From Candidatus Gastranaerophilales bacterium (GTDB taxonomy: Bacteria > Cyanobacteriota > Vampirovibrionia > Gastranaerophilales > Gastranaerophilaceae): a stretch of 9,560 nt of DNA. Positions 5,791-9,560 of the stretch are shown here, one piece after another. The stretch's first letter is position 1. Each line of letters starts with the position of its first letter. A model generated the notes under the pieces. That model saw only the letters and a program-made list of their open reading frames with translations. It ran no database searches and was not told where the DNA came from. The position numbers were made by a program, and so were the translations under genes. The DNA lies in contig CALUTA010000051.1 in assembly GCA_944323585.1 (NCBI GenBank), positions 1-9,560 of the forward strand. The letters are read 5' to 3'.

Positions 5791-6390
5791 TTAGATATAA
5801 GCCTTTAGACCTTCCTGAAGTTTACACCTGGCTCTTGCAATTCTAGATTTAACAGTTCCGACACTTGAGTGGGTTGCCTTTGCAATTTCTTCGTAACTCA
5901 GCCCCTGCAGTTCTCTTAATACAATGGCAATTCTGAAAGGTTCGGGGAGGCGGCGGATGGACTCCTTAATTATTTTTTCAAGTTCATTTGAAAGACATTT
6001 TTCGTGCGGTTTGCATTTGTTATCCGGAATCAGTGACAAGATATCCAGATCAGGATTTTCACAGTCATTTGTTTCAATTGACACGGTGTCAGGTTTTCTT
6101 GAAGATTTTCTGAGTTCATCATAAAAAAGATTTGTTATTATGGTATTCAGCCAGCTTTTGAAGTGCTTTGGATTTTTTAAATTTGAAATATTTTTTGCAA
6201 CACGCATCAGTGCTTCCTGTGTCAAATCAGAGATGTTCTCACGTTTGTCCGTAAGATACGAAAAAGCTGCAAAAACATTTTTTTGTTCCCGCTTAATCAA
6301 TTCTTCAAGAGCCTTCAGGTCATTTTGCTGTGACAAAACAACAAGCTCCTCCAGTGACATTTTCTTGTATTGGGGTTTCGGGGCAGACAT
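5791..6390 (-). CDS. RNA polymerase sigma factor, ECF (sigma-70) family
   Basis: Extracytoplasmic-function sigma factor, which directs RNA polymerase to a dedicated promoter set. The 199-residue length is typical. Region 2 spans about 27-97, with DLTQEALMRVAKN (core-binding and -10 recognition helices) and FKSWLNTIITNLFYDELRK. A 40-residue linker follows. Region 4 spans about 138-190, with RRLPEPFRIAIVLRELQGLSYEEIA and the helix-turn-helix VGTVKSRIARARCKL for -35 contact. There is no region 1 or 3. The ATG has AAGGAG six bases upstream, but most of that site is locked in a perfect inverted repeat (6398-6418), suggesting translational control. The gene is followed after 15 bases by its putative anti-sigma factor. 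LeuC ends 97 bases upstream on the same strand with no canonical terminator between, so read-through from leuC is possible. The regulon cannot be read from this window. Confidence 0.94.
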   Translation of the reverse strand: MSAPKPQYKKMSLEELVVLSQQNDLKALEELIKREQKNVFAAFSYLTDKRENISDLTQEALMRVAKNISNLKNPKHFKSWLNTIITNLFYDELRKSSRKPDTVSIETNDCENPDLDILSLIPDNKCKPHEKCLSNELEKIIKESIRRLPEPFRIAIVLRELQGLSYEEIAKATHSSVGTVKSRIARARCKLQEGLKAYI

Positions 6391-6397
6391 AAATTTC

Positions 6398-6418
6398 TCC
6401 TTACTCTAATAGTAAGGA
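6398..6418 (-). promoter_or_regulatory. Inverted repeat covering the sigma-factor ribosome binding site
   Basis: On the minus strand, TCCTTACT, the 5-nt loop ATTAG and then AGTAAGGA form a perfect 8-bp hairpin. The 3' arm contains all but the last base of AAGGAG, the site that lies 6 bases before the sigma ATG. As RNA this would hide the ribosome binding site until melted or bound; as DNA it could be an operator. The pairing is seen directly, and its role is inferred. The stem has only three G-C pairs, which suits a marginally stable switch. Confidence 0.55.
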
Positions 6419-6435
6419 ATATTTCTGCGGAATTG

Positions 6436-6465
6436 CTTGTACTTATGCTTATAGTCTGCGGGCAA
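6436..6465 (-). promoter_or_regulatory. Weak candidate promoter for the sigma/anti-sigma operon
   Basis: On the minus strand TTGCCC (6465-6460) is followed after 18 bases by TACAAG (6441-6436), each a partial match to the sigma-70 consensus. Transcription would start near 6429, giving a leader of about 40 bases that includes the inverted repeat over the ribosome site. I saw no clear ECF-type autoregulatory promoter. Confidence 0.25.
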
Positions 6466-6487
6466 TATTATTTTTATATAAATAATA

Positions 6488-7729
6488 TTATTCAGCGGAA
6501 ATATAGCCTCTTAGTGCCGTATAGGCCGCTACATAAGGGGATGCAAGATAAATAAATCCTTTAGTATTGCCCATTCTGCCTTGAAAATTTCTGTTTTGAG
6601 TTGCAAGGCAAACTTCACCGTCTGCAAGAGTTCCTGCATGAACCCCGACACAAGGCCCGCATCCCGGAGGAAGTATTGCTGCATTGGCCTCAACAAAAAT
6701 ATTTATAAGTCCTTCATCAAGCGCTTTAAGGTAAACATCTTTTGATGCCGGACAAATTAAAAGTCTTACATCTGAATTTGCTTTTTTGCCTTTTAAAATA
6801 TCTGCAACAACTCTTAAATCTTCAATTCTGCCGTTTGTGCAGGTTCCGATAAATACCTGATCGACTTTGACATTGCAAAGTTCTTCTGCCGGTTTTGTAT
6901 TATCAACTGTGTGCGGACAGGAAACAGTATGTTTTATGTCTTCTGCATTAATTTTTATAATTCTTTCATAAACAGCATCAGAATCAGGTTTTATAGAGCG
7001 AAACTTGTCTTCACGACCTCTGGATTTTAAGTATTCTTTTGTTTTTTCGTCCGCAACAAAAAGACCGGCTTTAGCACCCGCTTCAACTGCCATATTCGCA
7101 AGAGTGAAGCGTTCTGACATTTCCATATTGTCAATAGTGTCGCCGCAGAATTCTAATGCTTTGTATGTGGCACCGTCTGCACCAATCATTCCGATAAGAT
7201 GAAGCATTAAATCTTTAGAACAAATTCCGGGTTTGAATTTCCCTGTTACTTCAATTTTGAAAGTTGCTGGAACCTTAAGCCATGTTTTACCGAGAGCCAT
7301 GGCAACAGCAATATCCGTTGACCCCATTCCTGTTGCAAAAGCGCCCAGAGCACCTGATGTACAGGTGTGAGAATCTGCTCCGACAAGAATTTCACACGGA
7401 TTAACAAAAGTTTCTACAAGCCTCTGGTGGCAAACGCCTGCACCGACATCAGATAATACGGCACCATATTCTTTTGAAAAATCTCTTAAGACTGTATGAG
7501 TGTTGGAAAGCTCTTTTCTGGGGCTTGGAGAAGCGTGATCTATGAATAAAATAGTTCTTTCAGGATTGTTTAGTTTTGATTTGCCGAGTTTTTTAAATTC
7601 TTGAACAGTTAAAGGGCCTGTGCCGTCCTGTACAGCACAAACATCAACTTTTGCTATGACAAGTTCTCCTGCTTTAACCTGTTTTCCAGCATGTTCTGAA
7701 ATTATTTTTTCTGCTAAAGTCTGCCCCAT
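6488..7729 (-). CDS. leuC: 3-isopropylmalate dehydratase large subunit / aconitase family (LeuC)
   Basis: Iron-sulfur hydro-lyase large subunit. The expected reaction is isomerisation of 2-isopropylmalate to 3-isopropylmalate in leucine synthesis, together with a separate small subunit (LeuD). The length of 413 residues fits the shorter, archaeal-like LeuC/homoaconitase branch rather than the 466-aa E. coli type. Visible motifs are VGADSHTCTSGALGAFATG (117 onward), FIGTCTNGRIEDL with C297, and LPPGCGPCVGVHAG with C357 and C360, the three 4Fe-4S ligands. AAGGAG lies 5 bases before the ATG. A terminator after the preceding orphan gene separates the two, so leuC probably has its own promoter in 7730-7783, where TAAAAT is the only weak -10 candidate. 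No leuD follows in the window. This branch also includes homoaconitases and aconitase-like enzymes, so the substrate is not certain. Confidence 0.88.
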   Translation of the reverse strand: MGQTLAEKIISEHAGKQVKAGELVIAKVDVCAVQDGTGPLTVQEFKKLGKSKLNNPERTILFIDHASPSPRKELSNTHTVLRDFSKEYGAVLSDVGAGVCHQRLVETFVNPCEILVGADSHTCTSGALGAFATGMGSTDIAVAMALGKTWLKVPATFKIEVTGKFKPGICSKDLMLHLIGMIGADGATYKALEFCGDTIDNMEMSERFTLANMAVEAGAKAGLFVADEKTKEYLKSRGREDKFRSIKPDSDAVYERIIKINAEDIKHTVSCPHTVDNTKPAEELCNVKVDQVFIGTCTNGRIEDLRVVADILKGKKANSDVRLLICPASKDVYLKALDEGLINIFVEANAAILPPGCGPCVGVHAGTLADGEVCLATQNRNFQGRMGNTKGFIYLASPYVAAYTALRGYISAE

Positions 7730-7783
7730 AGTTTCTCCTTTATTTTTCTTTAAATTTTATCACAAAAAGATTTTTCTTAATAC

Positions 7784-7817
7784 AAAAAAGTTTTGGGTTA
7801 TTCTTCCAAAACTTTTT
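7784..7817 (-). terminator. Rho-independent terminator after the orphan lipoprotein gene
   Basis: On the minus strand the 12-bp stem CCAAAACTTTTT/AAAAAGTTTTGG (arms 7806-7817 and 7785-7796), with a 9-nt loop, ends in a run of six T residues. It starts 28 bases after the stop codon at 7845. It should separate the orphan gene from leuC. The stem is AT-rich, but perfect and long. Confidence 0.75.
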
Positions 7818-7844
7818 GCTTTATATGTTATTTACTTGATGTTT

Positions 7845-8774
7845 TTATTTTTCTTCAGAAATTGCGGTGAGCACATCAAAGTGCGAAAGTTTAGACTCTG
7901 TGCCGTCTGCGTCTTTTGCGTCAACGGAATTTCCTGAACCATTTGCTGTGTAGGTTGCATCAAGTTCGAAAGTGTTTCCTTCTGCTGTTTTGAATTTAGA
8001 AATTGTGCTGCCGTCTCTTGTGAGAAGATAACTTGTTTCTCTTGCGGAACTTCCTTTCGGATATACTTCAACAAGAAGGTTATTTTCTCCGGCTGAAGTT
8101 AAGTGAAGTTCTTTTTCAATATATGAGTTGTTATCTCCTATTGTAGTTAAATCCATTTTTACAATATTTGAATTTTCGTCGTAACCGTTGTATTTAATCT
8201 GATTTACAACACCATTTTTTTCATCTAGCCATGTTATCTGTGCAGGAATCATATTATAATCAAAAGCTTTTGTTGCAACATATTCTTCTGTCAGATTTTT
8301 TGACTCAAGCCCCATAGCATCTATAAAGTTCAAAACGGTTTGAAGTTCTGCGGATTTGTGTGCATTATCAGGAACATAAACTATGCCCGGTGAGAATGTT
8401 ACATTGCCGATATTTACTGTATCTCCGTTTTCAATTTTGTATCTTGGCATTCTCAGTGCCGGAGTTTTGTATGTTATACCGTTGATTATTGTATCAGGTT
8501 TGTTATCCGTGCTGTCGTTTGGTATTGGCGGATCAATATGATTCGGGTGATTGCAATCTTCTTCAGTAAATTCTTTTTCGCAGGATGTAAACAAAGCAGG
8601 TGTAAATGCTATTGCTGATGCCAGTGCTAAAGATTTTGCGGCATTCTTAAGCAGAACATCAGTTGCTTCACTTCTTTTTTGTTCTCCAGAAAAAGCAGGT
8701 TGAGAATTCTTTTTTTGAATTTTTGTATTTCTGTTTTGAAAAACATTAAAAGCTGAAATTGGCTGAATATTCAT
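7845..8774 (-). CDS. Orphan putative lipoprotein with long N-terminal F-x-G extension (309 aa)
   Basis: I do not recognise a named family. The first 47 residues are polar and basic and contain AFSG (F28-G30), the same style of motif as the orphans at 627-1351. A hydrophobic stretch (about 48-62, SLALASAIAFTPALF) then leads to TSC-EKE with C65, which looks like a lipoprotein signal peptide preceded by an unusually long n-region. A low-complexity linker rich in Asp, Asn and Pro (70-95) follows. The remaining 210 residues are hydrophilic and beta-rich with many Asn, Thr and Gly, consistent with an exported surface domain. A plain membrane anchor is the alternative. AAGGAG lies 6 bases before the ATG at 8774. 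The gene sits between a LeuA-family enzyme and leuC on the same strand and has its own terminator, so it is probably not functionally tied to them. Confidence 0.78.
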   Translation of the reverse strand: MNIQPISAFNVFQNRNTKIQKKNSQPAFSGEQKRSEATDVLLKNAAKSLALASAIAFTPALFTSCEKEFTEEDCNHPNHIDPPIPNDSTDNKPDTIINGITYKTPALRMPRYKIENGDTVNIGNVTFSPGIVYVPDNAHKSAELQTVLNFIDAMGLESKNLTEEYVATKAFDYNMIPAQITWLDEKNGVVNQIKYNGYDENSNIVKMDLTTIGDNNSYIEKELHLTSAGENNLLVEVYPKGSSARETSYLLTRDGSTISKFKTAEGNTFELDATYTANGSGNSVDAKDADGTESKLSHFDVLTAISEEK

Positions 8775-8788
8775 TGATTTCTCCTTTT

Positions 8789-8850
8789 TAATTCTTCAAT
8801 GTCTTTTTAAAATTTAAAAATATTTTTTTTTGCTTAATTATGAAGAATTA
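8789..8850. repeat. Spaced 10-bp inverted repeat upstream of the orphan lipoprotein gene
   Basis: TAATTCTTCA (8789-8798) and TGAAGAATTA (8841-8850) are perfect reverse complements, separated by 42 very AT-rich bases. They lie in the 87-base gap between the LeuA-family gene and the lipoprotein gene, just upstream of the ribosome site. They could be operator half-sites or a long-loop hairpin. The low complexity of the region makes chance plausible. Confidence 0.3.
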
Positions 8851-8861
8851 TTTACATAAAT

Positions 8862-9560
8862 TTAGACAATTTTATGCGGCATTGTCAAAAGATTGGATTC
8901 TAAGCGTTTTTTAATAGCTCCTTCCGGTTCGTAATAAGGAGATACAGTCATTATTTTGGCTGCAACATCAGGATAGTAATATATAAAACGAAGTTCGCTA
9001 TCAGTCAATGGCTGTTGTGTATGAACATTTGCGTATCTTGCAAGTTCAAGAATGTTTCTGGCTTCGTGTTCATCTTTAAACTCAAGCTCAAGGTTTTCGT
9101 AAACATTTCTGAAACCTTTGATTCCTCCGTATTCGCCTGTTGTAATCATTCTGCCGGTTTCAATGATTTCAGGTTCACCTCTTCCAAGTTCTTCAAAATC
9201 GTACAATTCGTAATTTCTTCTGTCTTTGAGTGCTCCGTCAGCGTGGATGCCTGACTCATGTGCAAAAGCATTATCGCCGACTGCAGGCTGGTTTATCGGA
9301 ATCGGAACTCTGAATGCATATGATGTATATTTTGCAAGTTTCCATATTTTACTTAAATCGATATTTTCATCTATTTTGTATTTATTCTTGAATCCAGCTG
9401 ATTTCATAACTGCAAGCAAGCAGGATGCAAGATCTGCATTACCTGCACGTTCTCCCATTCCGTTTATTGCTGTGTTTATATAAGCATCGACCCCTGCATC
9501 AATGGCGGCTTTTGCACCCATAACAGAACATGCGGCTGCCATTCCAAGATCATTGTGGTA
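8862..9560 (-). CDS. 2-isopropylmalate/homocitrate/Re-citrate synthase family enzyme, C-terminal part
   Basis: Partial: the frame is open to the right edge, where it reads YHNDLG, the HxHND metal-binding motif of DRE-TIM acyl-condensing enzymes, so the ATG at 9542 is internal. The family condenses acetyl-CoA with a 2-oxoacid. INGMGERAGNADL (nucleophile/metal loop) and FAHESGIHADGALKD (conserved His motif) are clear. The usual GKHSG segment is instead TGRMITTGEYGGIKGF. The protein ends about 110 residues later without the roughly 120-residue leucine-feedback domain of canonical LeuA, so it belongs to a short NifV/AksA/Re-citrate-synthase-like type. With a LeuC-type dehydratase downstream, leucine synthesis is the simplest reading. 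Homocitrate, or citrate made by a Re-citrate synthase, are real alternatives, so no symbol is given. No terminator follows. Confidence 0.88.
   Translation of the reverse strand, partial: YHNDLGMAAACSVMGAKAAIDAGVDAYINTAINGMGERAGNADLASCLLAVMKSAGFKNKYKIDENIDLSKIWKLAKYTSYAFRVPIPINQPAVGDNAFAHESGIHADGALKDRRNYELYDFEELGRGEPEIIETGRMITTGEYGGIKGFRNVYENLELEFKDEHEARNILELARYANVHTQQPLTDSELRFIYYYPDVAAKIMTVSPYYEPEGAIKKRLESNLLTMPHKIV

Noticed and set aside
7620..7937. Plus-strand open frame spanning the leuC start and the adjacent terminator
   Set aside because: It crosses the leuC ribosome site and a terminator, and its translation has no recognisable features.

Overview
This is an AT-rich bacterial window with compact genes on both strands, mostly with AAGGAG-type ribosome binding sites. 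My best guess at the source is an uncultured gut bacterium of the Gastranaerophilales/Melainabacteria (non-photosynthetic Cyanobacteria). The reasons are the low GC, a mix of housekeeping genes with orphan proteins that carry a short N-terminal F-G or F-x-G motif, and the combination of GlgC, a Na+-pumping decarboxylase and lineage-restricted small membrane proteins. This assignment comes from recalled family features, not from a search.

Layout. Positions 1-579 (+) are the 3' end of the membrane beta subunit of a Na+-translocating decarboxylase (OadB/GcdB/MmdB family), ending at a strong hairpin that also lies at the 3' end of the opposing genes. Positions 627-1351 (-) hold two short overlapping orphan genes whose proteins share an N-terminal F-G motif. 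Positions 1457-2068 (+) encode PurN (purine synthesis) with an unusual cysteine/glycine-rich tail. Positions 2149-3384 (+) encode GlgC (ADP-glucose pyrophosphorylase, glycogen synthesis). Positions 3379-3810 (-) hold a small basic orphan, convergent with glgC. Positions 3952-5230 (+) hold two overlapping orphan membrane proteins that look like one translational unit.

From 5227 to the right edge all genes are on the minus strand. In transcription order they are: a 2-isopropylmalate/homocitrate/Re-citrate synthase family enzyme (partial, entering from the right edge), an orphan putative lipoprotein with a terminator after it, a LeuC/aconitase-family large subunit, and an ECF sigma factor with its membrane-anchored zinc-finger anti-sigma factor.

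How the genes work together. The synthase and the LeuC-type dehydratase would catalyse consecutive steps of a 2-oxoacid chain-elongation route (leucine, or the related homocitrate or citrate routes). The sigma/anti-sigma pair is a classic regulatory module; its leader carries a perfect inverted repeat that covers most of the sigma ribosome binding site. The three F-G/F-x-G proteins and the membrane pair are the least explained parts. No RNA genes, insertion sequences or CRISPR arrays were seen, and no gene-free stretch exceeds about 140 bases.
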